NCBI GenBank assembly: GCA_021810205.1
Contig: JAJZJC010000003.1
Location: 1-62,178, forward strand
From: Actinomycetes bacterium
Lineage (GTDB): Bacteria > Actinomycetota > Acidimicrobiia > Acidimicrobiales > RAAP-2
Length of the DNA stretch: 62,178 bases
Reading direction: 5' to 3'
In this document: positions 48,159-57,144 of the stretch, piece after piece
How positions within the stretch are numbered: position 1 is the stretch's first letter
How the letters are laid out: each line of letters opens with the position of its first letter
Notes under the pieces: model-generated
Told to the model about the DNA's origin: nothing
The model's database searches: none
What the model saw: the letters and a program-made list of their open reading frames with translations, nothing else
Translations under genes and position numbers: made by a program

Positions 48159-49268
48159 ATGACCGGTCCGTCACACAGCAACTACCTGGCGTTGATCAAG
48201 GTGGTCGGCGTCGGCGGAGGCGGCGTAAACGCCGTGAACCGGATGATCGACGCGGGCTTGAAGCACGTCGAGTTCATCGCCGCCAACACCGATGCGCAGG
48301 CGCTGCTCATGAGCGATGCCGACTTGAAGCTCGATATCGGCCGGCAGCTGACCAAGGGGCTCGGCGCCGGCAGCGATCCCGAGGTGGGGCGTCAGGCCGC
48401 CGACGAGCATCGCGCCGAGATCGAAGAGGCGCTCCAGGGTGCCGACATGGTGTTCATCACCGCCGGGAAGGGCGGAGGCACCGGCACGGGCGCTGCGCCC
48501 GTGGTGGCTGAGATCGCCAAGAACCTCGGCGCGCTGACCATCGGGGTCGTGACTCGTCCGTTCACCTTTGAAGGCCGTCGCCGCGCGATGCAGGCGGAAA
48601 AGGGCATCCAGACCCTGAAGGAGAAGGTCGACACGCTGATCGTGATCCCCAACGACCGGCTGCTCACCGTCTCGAACGAGAAGACCTCCATGGTCAACGC
48701 CTTCAAGATGGCTGACGAGGTGTTATTGCAGGGCGTGCGCGGTATCACCGACCTCATCACCATCCCAGGGCTGATCAACACCGACTTCGCCGACGTGAAG
48801 ATGATCATGCTGAACGCCGGCACCGCCATCATGGGGATCGGTGCCGCGAGCGGCGACGGCCGGGCCGTGAACGCGGCGCGCGCAGCCATCACGAGCCCAC
48901 TGCTCGAAGCGTCGATCGAGGGAGCCCGCGGCATCCTGCTCAACATCGTGGGTGGAAGCGACCTGGGCCTCTTCGAAGTGAACGAGGCTGCGGAGATCAT
49001 CCATGCCGTCGCGCACCCCGACGCCAACATCATCTTCGGTGCCGTCGTCGACGACGACATGGGCGACGAGGTCCGCGTGACGGTGATCGCTGCAGGCTTC
49101 GACCGCTGGGAGGAGCCCGCGCATGCCGCAGAGCCAGAGCGCAGCGGCGCGCCGGCGACCCGAGGGTCGACCCTCGAGCCGCCGCCACTGGACATCTTCG
49201 GCAACACGACCGACCACGGCGTCGACATCGACGACGACGACTTCGACGTGCCGTCGTTCCTGCGCTGA
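48159..49268 (+). CDS. ftsZ: Cell division GTPase FtsZ
   Basis: 369 aa from ATG 48159 (GAGGGAG upstream); the track extension to 48075 is not conserved. [27 protein letters not shown], the GTP loop [20 protein letters not shown], the T7 region [15 protein letters not shown] and the C-terminal binding peptide [10 protein letters not shown] that docks SepF. Linker of only about 35 residues. Forms the Z ring. Confidence 0.97.
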   Translation: MTGPSHSNYLALIKVVGVGGGGVNAVNRMIDAGLKHVEFIAANTDAQALLMSDADLKLDIGRQLTKGLGAGSDPEVGRQAADEHRAEIEEALQGADMVFITAGKGGGTGTGAAPVVAEIAKNLGALTIGVVTRPFTFEGRRRAMQAEKGIQTLKEKVDTLIVIPNDRLLTVSNEKTSMVNAFKMADEVLLQGVRGITDLITIPGLINTDFADVKMIMLNAGTAIMGIGAASGDGRAVNAARAAITSPLLEASIEGARGILLNIVGGSDLGLFEVNEAAEIIHAVAHPDANIIFGAVVDDDMGDEVRVTVIAAGFDRWEEPAHAAEPERSGAPATRGSTLEPPPLDIFGNTTDHGVDIDDDDFDVPSFLR

Positions 49269-49269
49269 C

Positions 49270-49977
49270 ATGCCGAGCGAGGGCACCTCGCGCGCCGACG
49301 TGCCCGCAGCGCTCGCTGTCGCGAGGAGGCGCATCGAGGCGGCGGGAGGCGACCCGGACGCCGTGCGCATCGTCGCCGTCACCAAGGGCTTCGGGCCCGA
49401 CGCCGTCCTTGGCGCGCTCGCCGCAGGGTTGCGCGACGTCGGCGAGAACTACGCGCAGGAGCTGTTGACCAAGGCGGCGGCGCTGGCTGAGACCACGCTG
49501 GGGACGGACGCGCTGGGCGCGCGAGGGCACGGCGGGGTCCGTTGGCACTTCCTTGGGGCCGTCCAGCGCAACAAGGTGCGGGCGCTGGCACCGTTGCTCT
49601 TCTGTTGGCAGGGCGTCGCCCGTGCCGTCGAAGGCGAAGCCATCGCCCGCCACTGTCCGGGTGCCTCCGTGCTCGTCGAGGTCGAGCTCACCGGCGACTC
49701 GTCGCGCAACGGCTGTCCTCCCGACGAGGTGCCAGGGCTCGTGGCGGCGCTGCGGTCCTGCGACCTCGACGTCCGGGGCCTCATGACCGTTGCCCCGGCC
49801 GGTGGCGGCGACGACGCCCGTCAGGCGTTTCGCGCGTGCCGGGACCTCGCCGATCGACTGGACCTGCCGGAACGTTCGATGGGCATGAGCGACGACCTGG
49901 AGCTGGCAGTGGCGGAGGGCACGACCATGGTGCGCCTCGGGCGTGCCCTCTTCGGCGATCGCCCGCCTCGTCGATGA
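49270..49977 (+). CDS. YggS/PLPBP-family pyridoxal-phosphate homeostasis protein
   Basis: 235 aa from ATG 49270, one base after ftsZ. PLP lysine in IVAVTKGFGPDAV, VGENYAQEL, WHFLGAVQRNKVRAL, GLMTVAP and SMGMSDDLELAVAEGTTMVRLGRALFG are the family signatures. It buffers PLP and affects amino-acid pools; its place between ftsZ and sepF is conserved in actinobacteria and firmicutes. Confidence 0.93.
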   Translation: MPSEGTSRADVPAALAVARRRIEAAGGDPDAVRIVAVTKGFGPDAVLGALAAGLRDVGENYAQELLTKAAALAETTLGTDALGARGHGGVRWHFLGAVQRNKVRALAPLLFCWQGVARAVEGEAIARHCPGASVLVEVELTGDSSRNGCPPDEVPGLVAALRSCDLDVRGLMTVAPAGGGDDARQAFRACRDLADRLDLPERSMGMSDDLELAVAEGTTMVRLGRALFGDRPPRR

Positions 49978-50076
49978 CCGGCTGGGCGCAGCTCGAGCCA
50001 GACCCGCGCGCGGCGCCCGGGAGTGTCCGCCCATCTGCCGATGAAGGCAGTACGCTACGCCCCGAGGAGACGTGCG

Positions 50077-50646
50077 ATGCCCACCTTTTTGAAGAAGACG
50101 ATGGTCTATCTCGGCCTGCTCGACGACGAGTACGACGAGTACGACGACTACGACGACCACGGTCACCGGGGATTCGCGACCGCAGCGCGAACCGAGACGC
50201 GGGTCCCGCCCGTCGAAGATCCCGTCGAGGACGAGCCGCCGCCGGTCACGTCGCCCACCGGGCGCATCCGCACGCTGCCCCGTGATGCGGCCGCGGGCGC
50301 GGCCGGTGCTTTCGGTCCAGGTAGCGTCGCCACGCGGGCGCCGGTGATCCGGCCGATGAGCGCAGACCACGCGACGAAGGTACAGGTAGTGGCGCCGACG
50401 CGCTTCGGCGATGCCAAGGAGATTGCCGACTGCCTGAAGGCCAACAGGCCGGTCATCGTCAACCTCCAGGTTGCCGAGCGGGATCTGCAGCGACGGATGA
50501 TCGACTTCTGCAGCGGCGTCACGTACGCGCTGAGTGGTGAGATGGAGAAGGTTGCCGACGAGGTCTTCCTGCTTGCACCGACGAACGTGAAGGTGTCCGA
50601 GGAAGAGCGCCAGCGGCTCCAGGAGCGAGGGTTCGGCCGGGCGTGA
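50077..50646 (+). CDS. sepF: SepF, Z-ring membrane anchor
   Basis: 189 aa from ATG 50077 (GAGGAGA upstream). Amphipathic membrane helix at the start (MPTFLKKTMVYLGLL), an acidic DEYDEYDDYDD stretch, a Pro-rich linker, then the SepF core KVQVVAPTRFGDAKEIADCLKANRPVIVNLQVAERDLQRRMIDFCSGVTYALSGEMEKVADEVFLLAPTNVKV. TACGCT at 50051-50056 may be a promoter -10. Substitutes for FtsA, absent here. Overlaps yggT (GTGA). Confidence 0.95.
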   Translation: MPTFLKKTMVYLGLLDDEYDEYDDYDDHGHRGFATAARTETRVPPVEDPVEDEPPPVTSPTGRIRTLPRDAAAGAAGAFGPGSVATRAPVIRPMSADHATKVQVVAPTRFGDAKEIADCLKANRPVIVNLQVAERDLQRRMIDFCSGVTYALSGEMEKVADEVFLLAPTNVKVSEEERQRLQERGFGRA

Positions 50647-50909
50647 ACGCCCTGAACGTCATCGCCTATGTGGTCGAGGCGTACGTCATCGTCCTGATCG
50701 CACGAGCGCTCCTCAGCTGGTTGCCCGCGCGGCCCGGCACGCCACTGCACCATGTGGTGCGCGCGCTCGACATGGTCACCGAGCCCGTTCTCCGGCCGGT
50801 GCGGCGGGTGCTTCCCACCGTCCGGGCGGGAGGGATGGGCATCGACCTCTCGATCATCGTGGTGATCGTGATCGCCGAGCTCGTGGTGATCCCGCTGCTC
50901 CGAGGCTGA
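50643..50909 (+). CDS. YggT-family membrane protein
   Basis: 88 aa from GTG 50643. Two membrane helices (NVIAYVVEAYVIVLIARALLSWLPA and IDLSIIVVIVIAELVVIPLL) and the motif VTEPVLRPVRRVLPTVRAGGMGIDLS are typical. Function is unclear; it is a constant neighbour of sepF. Confidence 0.9.
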   Translation: MNALNVIAYVVEAYVIVLIARALLSWLPARPGTPLHHVVRALDMVTEPVLRPVRRVLPTVRAGGMGIDLSIIVVIVIAELVVIPLLRG

Positions 50910-51096
50910 CGACGCGAGGCCTACGTCCTTCGATCGCACCCGTGCCGCATCGCACGAGCTCGGCACGGCCGCCCGCTCTTCATGCAGTGCGCGTGCGACG
51001 ATCAGGCATTCCGGGTGTGCACGTATCGCGTTCGGCATCGCTGAAGTGTCGTGCAATCCAAGGTCTGCGATGGCCGCAGGAGTACACTCGAGCCAC

Positions 51097-52038
51097 ATGG
51101 ACAACACCTCCGCCCCCCAGTCGATTCTCGACACCTTGCGGACCGTGGAGTTCCGCCTCGGGCTCAAGGGGTACAACGTCGACGAAGTAGACGAGTACCT
51201 GGAGAAGGCTGCGGTCGAAGCCGAGTCGGTCAAGGACCAGCTGCGCAGCCTGACCGATCGGTTGCGTCAGGCGAACGATCGCATCAGCCAGCTCGAGTCC
51301 GAGCTGGACCAGCTGCCGGCGGAGCGCGCGCAGGATCGGGAGGGTGACCTCGCCGGAGCGGTCGCACCGGCGGGGGACGAGACGCTGCAGCGCACCTTGG
51401 TGCTCGCACAGAAATTCGTCGACCAGATCAAGCGGGAGAGCGAGGCCGAGGCGGCACAAGTGCTGGCCAAGGCCGAAGAGCGCGCTCGTGTGACGGTCGC
51501 GCAGGCAGAGGAGCACGCTCGGCGTGTCACCGCCGAGGCGGACCAGCGCCTGCGCGACGAGGTGGCCCGTCTCGAGTCGGTGCGCACGCGCCTGGTGAGC
51601 GAGGTCGACGCGATGTCCACGCACTTGGAGCAGCAGCGGGCCCGAATCCGAGAGTCCCTCACCGACGCGCTCCGCTGGTTCGACGAGCACGTGGAACCGC
51701 CGTCCGCCCCGCAGCGCCCCGCCGAAAAGGCGCGCGCTGCGGATCGCGCTGCCGACGGCGGGGCGCAGGGTGGCGAGCGGGAGCCGATGGCGCGTGTGGC
51801 GCACGGCGGGACGTCGGGGGCCGGGTCGTCGGAGGTCGGGTCGTCGACCCAGCTCATGCCGGCGGCCGGGGCCGCCGCGACGCAGTCGATGCCGGTGGTC
51901 CCCGTGAGCCCTCCGCCCGACGCGACCCAAGTGCTGCCGGTGACGCCCCCGGCCTCCGATCGTGCGCCGGCCATGGCCCCGTACGCTGACGGTGGCACGA
52001 CGGGCAGCCTCTTCGAGAACGGCCACCGAGGGGACTGA
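51097..52038 (+). CDS. divIVA: DivIVA/Wag31-like polar growth protein
   Basis: 313 aa from ATG 51097. N-terminal DivIVA domain (SILDTLRTVEFRLGLKGYNVDEVDEYLEKAAVEAESVKDQ), a coiled coil from about 30 to 75, an acidic linker, a second long coiled coil (about 105-200) and a disordered Ser/Pro/Gly tail of about 110 aa. TACACT ends 8 nt before the ATG and there is no well-placed ribosome site, so it may be leaderless; ATG 51070 is the alternative start. It organises polar or septal wall growth. A 6-bp hairpin (52037-52053) at its end may be a weak terminator. Confidence 0.92.
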   Translation: MDNTSAPQSILDTLRTVEFRLGLKGYNVDEVDEYLEKAAVEAESVKDQLRSLTDRLRQANDRISQLESELDQLPAERAQDREGDLAGAVAPAGDETLQRTLVLAQKFVDQIKRESEAEAAQVLAKAEERARVTVAQAEEHARRVTAEADQRLRDEVARLESVRTRLVSEVDAMSTHLEQQRARIRESLTDALRWFDEHVEPPSAPQRPAEKARAADRAADGGAQGGEREPMARVAHGGTSGAGSSEVGSSTQLMPAAGAAATQSMPVVPVSPPPDATQVLPVTPPASDRAPAMAPYADGGTTGSLFENGHRGD

Positions 52039-52181
52039 GCCGACGGGCGGCTCGTGTCGCCGGCTGCCACCGTCAGGGGGTGGTTGAAGGGGGTGGGAGC
52101 GTCCGCTATGGTCTCCGGCTCTCGCGCTCGTCACCGTCGCCGGCGCGCCGAGGACCGTGCCAGGCGGAGAGGAGGGACCAC

Positions 52182-53162
52182 ATGACGCCAGCGGCCAGGT
52201 CGGATGCGTCACGCTCGGCGACGAAGCGGCAGCCGCCGGTGAGAACGGCGGGTCGAACGGGTAAGGTCACCGCCACGGCCACCGGTACAGGGTCCGCGAC
52301 CTCCTCTCGACGCTCGAGCGGCGCGACGCGCGGACGAGCGGCATCCCGGGTCCCCGCCAAGCGCATGGAGACGGATGGGGCGAGTCGTCGCGCGAGAGCT
52401 GCCACCGGTCGAGCGACTTCGGCCCGTGCGCCAGCTGGGGGAACGCGTGCAGGATCTGTTGGGAAGTCGACTGCGGTCGCCACGAAGGCGCCCGCGAAGG
52501 AGAAGGTGAACAGCGCAGTGACCTCGACCCCCCGCACGAACGCGAAGAGTGCGCCCGCGGCGAAGTCCGCATCGTCAGTGAAGAGCGCGGCAGCACCCAA
52601 GGCGGCGGCGAACACGTCGAAGTCCGCGACGACCGCTGGCAAGCCGACCAGTCGATCGAAGGTGTCCGAGACGACGAAGGCTGCCGCTGGCGCCAAGGCC
52701 ACCTCCGGCGGCGCGGCTGGCACGCCGGTGTCGGGCAACGGCGCGGCGTCCGGCATGCCAGCGCGTGTCACCACGGCAGGACCGTACGAAGGCGACGAGA
52801 AGTTCCTTGCCGAGCAGCGCCAGTTGCTCGAGAGCGAACGAGCGGTATACGAGGGACAGGCGTCCGACTTACGTGCCGAGGCCGACTCGCTCGCGCAGGA
52901 GCGGGAGCCCGGTGACGTGCAATTCGACGAAGAGTCGGGCGAAGGCGGCACGGTGACCGTCGATCGTGAGCGTGACCTCGCGCTGAGCGCGCAGGCGCTC
53001 GCGGCAGTTGACGAGATCGACGCTGCCCTCGCGCGGATCGCCGACGGCACCTACGGCGCGTGCGAACGTTGCCATCAGGCGATCCCGAAGCCTCGCCTGA
53101 AGGCGTTGCCGTTCGCTCGGCTGTGCGTGGCCTGCAAGAGCGGGGGGCTGTCGCGGCGCTGA
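52182..53162 (+). CDS. DksA/TraR zinc-finger protein with a histone-H1-like N-terminal tail
   Basis: 326 aa from ATG 52182 (GGAGGGA upstream). Residues 1-200 are a low-complexity Ala/Lys/Ser/Thr/Arg-rich basic tail resembling bacterial histone H1-like proteins. About 205-326 form the DksA/TraR domain: acidic coiled coil (EKFLAEQRQLLESERAVYEGQASDLRAEADSLA... LALSAQALAAVDEIDAALARIADGTYGAC) and C4 zinc finger CERC...CVAC. In Streptomyces a DksA-like gene also lies upstream of lspA. It may bind RNA polymerase and DNA or RNA. Ends as CTGA with lspA. Confidence 0.85.
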   Translation: MTPAARSDASRSATKRQPPVRTAGRTGKVTATATGTGSATSSRRSSGATRGRAASRVPAKRMETDGASRRARAATGRATSARAPAGGTRAGSVGKSTAVATKAPAKEKVNSAVTSTPRTNAKSAPAAKSASSVKSAAAPKAAANTSKSATTAGKPTSRSKVSETTKAAAGAKATSGGAAGTPVSGNGAASGMPARVTTAGPYEGDEKFLAEQRQLLESERAVYEGQASDLRAEADSLAQEREPGDVQFDEESGEGGTVTVDRERDLALSAQALAAVDEIDAALARIADGTYGACERCHQAIPKPRLKALPFARLCVACKSGGLSRR

Positions 53163-53185
53163 GCAGGTGCCGGCACCGGCCCTTG

Positions 53186-53743
53186 GTGGCGACCGTTGCC
53201 GTCGCAGCGGTCGTGATCGCGGCCGACCAGGCAACGACCTCGTGGGCCCTCGCGGCCCTTCAGCGTCCCGAGCATCTCGTCGGTCCGCTCGGCTTGGCGC
53301 TGCAGTACAACTCGGGTAGCGCGTTCAGCCTCTTCACCGGTGCAGGGAACTGGATCGTCGCGGCGGTCATGGCGCTGCTCGTCGCCATGTGCTGGCTGGC
53401 CTGGCGTGCCCGGCGCCTCTGGGTCGGGGTGGCGTACGGGCTCGTCCTCGGAGGCGCGCTCGGCAACCTGGCCGACCGCCTGTTCCGCGGCCATCACGGC
53501 GACGTGGTCGACTTCGTGACGCTGAGCCACTGGCCGACCTTCAACCTGGCTGACGCGGCCATCACCGTCGGAGTGGTGACGTTGATCGTGATGATCGTGC
53601 TGCGGCCGGCGAGTGACTTCCATCACCCCTCCCAAGCGAGCCCAGAGCCGCCGGTGCCGGCGCGCTCGTGCCCGGATGCGTCACCCCGAGCACCAGCGCA
53701 CCCCCCCGCGCGGCGCGCGGGGGCGACGGGTCGGCAGCGGTGA
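53186..53743 (+). CDS. lspA: Prolipoprotein signal peptidase
   Basis: About 185 aa from GTG 53186; TTG 53183 and CTG 53159 (overlapping the upstream stop as CTGA) are alternatives and no ribosome site decides. Four membrane helices, LALQYNSGSAFSLFTG and the two catalytic aspartates in GNLADRLFRGHHGDVVDF and FNLADAAITVG. A Pro-rich tail of about 35 residues follows the last helix. Cleaves lipoprotein signal peptides. Overlaps rluD (GTGA). Confidence 0.92.
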   Translation: MATVAVAAVVIAADQATTSWALAALQRPEHLVGPLGLALQYNSGSAFSLFTGAGNWIVAAVMALLVAMCWLAWRARRLWVGVAYGLVLGGALGNLADRLFRGHHGDVVDFVTLSHWPTFNLADAAITVGVVTLIVMIVLRPASDFHHPSQASPEPPVPARSCPDASPRAPAHPPARRAGATGRQR

Positions 53744-54777
53744 CGTCGCGTGCACGAGAATTCGTCGCCGCGGTGCCGCGGGCGCTCGACGGGGTCCGTG
53801 TCGACCGCGCCGTCGCGATGCTGACGGGGGTGTCACGCGCCGAGGCGGCAGCGCTCGTCGCGGCTGGGCAGGTCAGCGTCGACGGGCGCGCAATGCGCTC
53901 TCGAAGCGCGCCGCTCGTGGCGGGTGGGGAGCTCGTCGTCGAGCTCCCCAGCGGGCGCCCCGCGCTCGAGCCGGAGGCGACCGTGCCCTTTCGCGTCGTG
54001 TACGAGGATCCAGGCTTCGTTGTCGTCGACAAGCCTGCCGGTGTGGTGGTGCACCCGGGTGCCGGCCGACGCGACGGGACGCTCGTCGCCGGGCTGCTCG
54101 CGCGCTATCCCGACATCGCCGGGCTCTGCGGGGTGTGTGACCCCACGCGTCCGGGCATCGTGCACCGCATCGATCGCTCGACGTCGGGACTGCTCGTGGT
54201 GGCACGCACTGCGGGTGCCTACCGTTCACTTGCCGCGCAGATGGCCGCGCGTTCGGCAGGGCGGCGGTACCTCGCGTTGGTCCTGGGGCACCTCGAGGAC
54301 GAGCGTGGGGTCATCGACGCGCCGATCGGCCGCTCCGTGCGCACGCCGACCAAGATGAGCGTCTCGTCGGCAGGTCGACCGGCCCGCACTGGCTATGAGG
54401 TCCTCCAGCGCCTCGACGAGGTGACTGGTCCTCACGGCGCGGTGGCGCTGCCAGCCACTCTCGTCTCCTGCCGTCTCGAGACGGGGAGGACGCACCAGAT
54501 CCGTGTGCACTTCGCGGCGATCGGCCACCCGGTGCTGGGCGACGACCGCTACGGGCGTCTGCCGACTGGGGTCCTCGCGCCGGGTCGGCTCTTCCTCCAC
54601 GCCGCAGAGCTGGCGATCGACCATCCCGAGAGCGCGCAGCGCATGTCGTGGAGCTCACCGCTCCCTGACGACCTGGTGTCGGTGCTCGGTGGGCGTGACG
54701 CAGATCCAGCCGCGGCCGGACCCGCGACGGCCGGGTCGCAGCGGCCAATCGATGACGGGGCCGGGAGCGGCGCGTAG
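53740..54777 (+). CDS. RluD-family pseudouridine synthase
   Basis: 345 aa from GTG 53740. N-terminal S4 RNA-binding domain (VRVDRAVAMLTGVSRAEAAALVAAGQVSVDGRAM), then the catalytic block PGIVHRIDRSTSGLLVVARTAGAYRSLAAQM with the catalytic Asp, and LETGRTHQIRVHFAAIGHPVLGDDRYG. Probably modifies 23S rRNA uridines; exact target not determinable. Convergent with the sigma-factor gene, 9 bp apart. Confidence 0.92.
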   Translation: MTSRAREFVAAVPRALDGVRVDRAVAMLTGVSRAEAAALVAAGQVSVDGRAMRSRSAPLVAGGELVVELPSGRPALEPEATVPFRVVYEDPGFVVVDKPAGVVVHPGAGRRDGTLVAGLLARYPDIAGLCGVCDPTRPGIVHRIDRSTSGLLVVARTAGAYRSLAAQMAARSAGRRYLALVLGHLEDERGVIDAPIGRSVRTPTKMSVSSAGRPARTGYEVLQRLDEVTGPHGAVALPATLVSCRLETGRTHQIRVHFAAIGHPVLGDDRYGRLPTGVLAPGRLFLHAAELAIDHPESAQRMSWSSPLPDDLVSVLGGRDADPAAAGPATAGSQRPIDDGAGSGA

Positions 54778-54786
54778 GCCGCGCAG

Positions 54787-55638
54787 TCAGGCTGCGGCGA
54801 CGGCGGCACCGGCGAGGGCGCCGTCCACCGACAAGGTGGCAAGGGCCTCTTCCTCGGCCCGGCGCACCCGGCGGACACCGACACCCAGGCGCTCGGCAGT
54901 CGTCTGAAGGGATGCCGGGGTGTCCCCGCCGAAGCCGAACCGCAGCCGCAGGACGTCGCGTTGGAGCTCAGGGAGCCGGTCCACCGCCTCCCGGATCCGT
55001 TCGAAGACCATCTGCTGGTCGACGCGCTCCGACCAGTTGTCGTCATCGGGGGCAACGAGGTCGCCGAGGGAGGTCGACGAGTCGACGGCGGCCGGCTGGT
55101 CCAGGCTTGCGGTCACGCGCGCGACGTCCTCGAGCGCCCGCCGCTCCTCGAGGGTCATCCCGGTGACCTCGGTGAGCTCCTCGTCGGTCGGCTGACGACC
55201 GAGCTGCCCGGCCAGCTCTGCAGTGATCGCGTCGAGGCGCTGGAGGCGCTCGCCCACCTCGAGGGGGATGCGGATGGTACGGCCGTGCTGCTGGACGGCC
55301 CGCTGGAGGGCCTGGCGGATCCACCACGTGGCGTAGGTGGAGAACCGAAATCCGCGCTCCCAGTCGAACTTCTCGACGGCGCGCAGCAGGCCGAACGTGC
55401 CCTCTTGCACGAGGTCGGCCAGGTCCACGCCTCGGTCCTGGTAGCGCCGTGCCCAATGGACCACGAGGCGCAGGTTCGCGGCCACCATCTCCTTGCGGGC
55501 GTGCTCGTCGCCGGCGGCCACCCGCTTCGCGAGCGCGATCTGCTGCTCGTGGTCGGGCATCGGGTACTGGTCCAGATCACGCAGGAGCAGCCCGAGGCTG
55601 TCGGTCGCGCCTGCCGTCGTCTTGGTGAGGGTGCTCAT
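54787..55638 (-). CDS. RNA polymerase sigma-70 factor, group 2/3-like
   Basis: 283 aa from ATG 55638. Region 1.2/2: [99 protein letters not shown]. Region 4: [48 protein letters not shown]. The 4.2 helix reads [12 protein letters not shown] instead of the usual (E/D)RVRQIE..AL, so its -35 recognition may differ. Expressed away from rluD; divergent from the histidine phosphatase across 289 bp. Confidence 0.92.
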   Translation of the reverse strand: MSTLTKTTAGATDSLGLLLRDLDQYPMPDHEQQIALAKRVAAGDEHARKEMVAANLRLVVHWARRYQDRGVDLADLVQEGTFGLLRAVEKFDWERGFRFSTYATWWIRQALQRAVQQHGRTIRIPLEVGERLQRLDAITAELAGQLGRQPTDEELTEVTGMTLEERRALEDVARVTASLDQPAAVDSSTSLGDLVAPDDDNWSERVDQQMVFERIREAVDRLPELQRDVLRLRFGFGGDTPASLQTTAERLGVGVRRVRRAEEEALATLSVDGALAGAAVAAA

Positions 55639-55674
55639 GATGCCGCTTCGTTCGCTCTCTGGTCTCTTCCGCTC

Positions 55675-55832
55675 TGTCCTCGGTCGGGTATGTCCTCGGT
55701 CGGGCGCTGCCTGTCCTGTAGCTCCTTACCCGTTCCATCGAATACAACGCCCATGCTGGCGATGGCATTCCGTGCCTTCAGGAGTCCTTAGCCGCTCCTT
55801 AGCTCCGCCTCATGCCAGCTCCGCCTCGTGCC
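55675..55832. repeat. Two 16-bp-period tandem duplications in the divergent sigma/phosphatase gap
   Basis: TGTCCTCGGTCGGG at 55675 and 55691 (period 16), and AGCTCCGCCTC(A/G)TGCC at 55801 and 55817 (period 16). Both lie in the 289-bp gene-free region between the divergent genes and may alter promoter architecture. I see no clear -35/-10 pair. Confidence 0.8.
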
Positions 55833-55927
55833 GCACCCCGCGTCGGGGCGGCGTCGCTTCGCGCCTCGGGCGAGCTCGCCGGCCCGTGAGGTTGCGCCGA
55901 GGCGGCTGGGGGTGCTGACGTGAGCCC

Positions 55928-56521
55928 GTGGGCGTGTGGCTGATTCGGCACGGGGCGACGAAGTGGAGCCAATCAGGACAACACACCGGCCGGACCGATA
56001 TTCCCCTGCTCGACGAGGGGCGGCGGCAGGCAGCCGCGGTCGGCCACTGGCTGGCCGCCAACGTGCCCGCGCCGTCGCTCGTCCTCACCAGCCCGCTGCG
56101 CCGGGCAGCGGAGACCTGCCGCCTGGCCGGGTACGGCGAGCACGCCGAAGAGTGCGAGGACCTGGCGGAGTGGGACTACGGGGACTACGAAGGCCGTACC
56201 ACCGCCGAGATCCGTGCGCATGCCCCTGGGTGGACGCTGTGGGCCGACGGTGTGCCGGCGGGGGAGCGGGCTGCGGAGGTCGGCCGGCGTGCGGACCGGG
56301 TGATCGAGCAGGCCCGAGTGGCGTCGGGCGACGTGCTCGTCTTCTCCCACGGCCACCTCCTGCGGGTGCTGGCGGCGCGCTGGGTGGGACTGCCTCCCGC
56401 CGGTGGCCGCCTCCTTGCGCTCGACGCGGGCGCGGTGAGCGAGCTCGGCTGGGAGCGCGAGACGCCGGTCGTCGTGCGCTGGAACATGCCCGTCGCCCCT
56501 GCCGACGTGGCCGGTGGCTGA
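55928..56521 (+). CDS. Histidine phosphatase (phosphoglycerate mutase-like)
   Basis: 197 aa from GTG 55928. VWLIRHGATKWSQSGQHTGRTDIPLLDEGRRQA (phospho-His in RHG), LTSPLRRAAETC, EWDYGDYEGRTTAEI and VLVFSHGHLLRVLAARWVGLP (second catalytic His). Small-molecule phosphatase; substrate unknown. Convergent with the Rrf2 gene. Confidence 0.88.
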   Translation: MGVWLIRHGATKWSQSGQHTGRTDIPLLDEGRRQAAAVGHWLAANVPAPSLVLTSPLRRAAETCRLAGYGEHAEECEDLAEWDYGDYEGRTTAEIRAHAPGWTLWADGVPAGERAAEVGRRADRVIEQARVASGDVLVFSHGHLLRVLAARWVGLPPAGGRLLALDAGAVSELGWERETPVVVRWNMPVAPADVAGG

Positions 56522-56543
56522 GCTCGCTCGGCGAGCGGGTGCC

Positions 56544-57047
56544 TCAACGCGCGGAAGGGACCAGGCGGACAGGGCCCGGTGGTTTCTGCTTCTTCTTCCC
56601 TTCGGCCCTCTCCTCGCTCGCCGGCGCGGTGCCGCGGGCTCGCTCCACCATGCCCGCGAGCGTGAAGGACTGCAGGTGGTGGCGCATCGTCTCACCGACG
56701 TCCGCCCAGACTGCGAGCAGCACGCACTGCCCTTCGTGGTCGCACGCGCCGTTCTCGTGGGGCACGCCGAAATCTCCGGCGACGATGGGCCCGTCGACGG
56801 CCGACACGATCTCCGCCAAGGTGATGTCGGCGGGCTCGCGGGCCAGCACGTAGCCGCCACCGACCCCGCGCTTGGAGCGCACGAGCCCCGCTCCTTTGAG
56901 CGCGAGGAGGATCTGCTCGAGGTACGGCTGGGGCAGGCCGGTGCGGTCCGCGATGTCGCGCACCGAGGTCGGTGTCGTCGATGTGCCGTGAAGCGCCAGC
57001 GAGAGCAGGGCGCGACACGCATAGTCGCCCCGCGTGGACACCTTCAC
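56544..57047 (-). CDS. Rrf2-family transcriptional regulator
   Basis: 167 aa from GTG 57047. Winged helix: KVSTRGDYACRALLSLALH, SVRDIADRTGLPQPYLEQILLALKGAGLVRSKRGVGGGYVLARE. The iron-sulfur segment reads NGACDHEGQCVLLAVW, with two cysteines six residues apart; the third of the IscR/NsrR set is replaced by Trp. The C-terminus carries a Lys-rich, Pro-rich tail. TAGCAT ends 8 nt before the GTG, suggesting a leaderless message. Divergent from the phosphodiesterase-like gene, which it may control. Confidence 0.88.
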   Translation of the reverse strand: MKVSTRGDYACRALLSLALHGTSTTPTSVRDIADRTGLPQPYLEQILLALKGAGLVRSKRGVGGGYVLAREPADITLAEIVSAVDGPIVAGDFGVPHENGACDHEGQCVLLAVWADVGETMRHHLQSFTLAGMVERARGTAPASEERAEGKKKQKPPGPVRLVPSAR

Positions 57048-57144
57048 GCCACCCGATGCTACCGGCCGAGCGCCGGCGGCAGCGGATCGGGGGGCCGAGC
57101 CTTGGCTGGTGTGCGGGCACGTGGGCTCCTCTACGCTGACCCCC

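Noticed and set aside
46922-48159. ftsA between ftsQ and ftsZ
   Set aside because: No such gene; the gap contains only the ftsZ promoter, as is normal in actinobacteria where SepF replaces FtsA.
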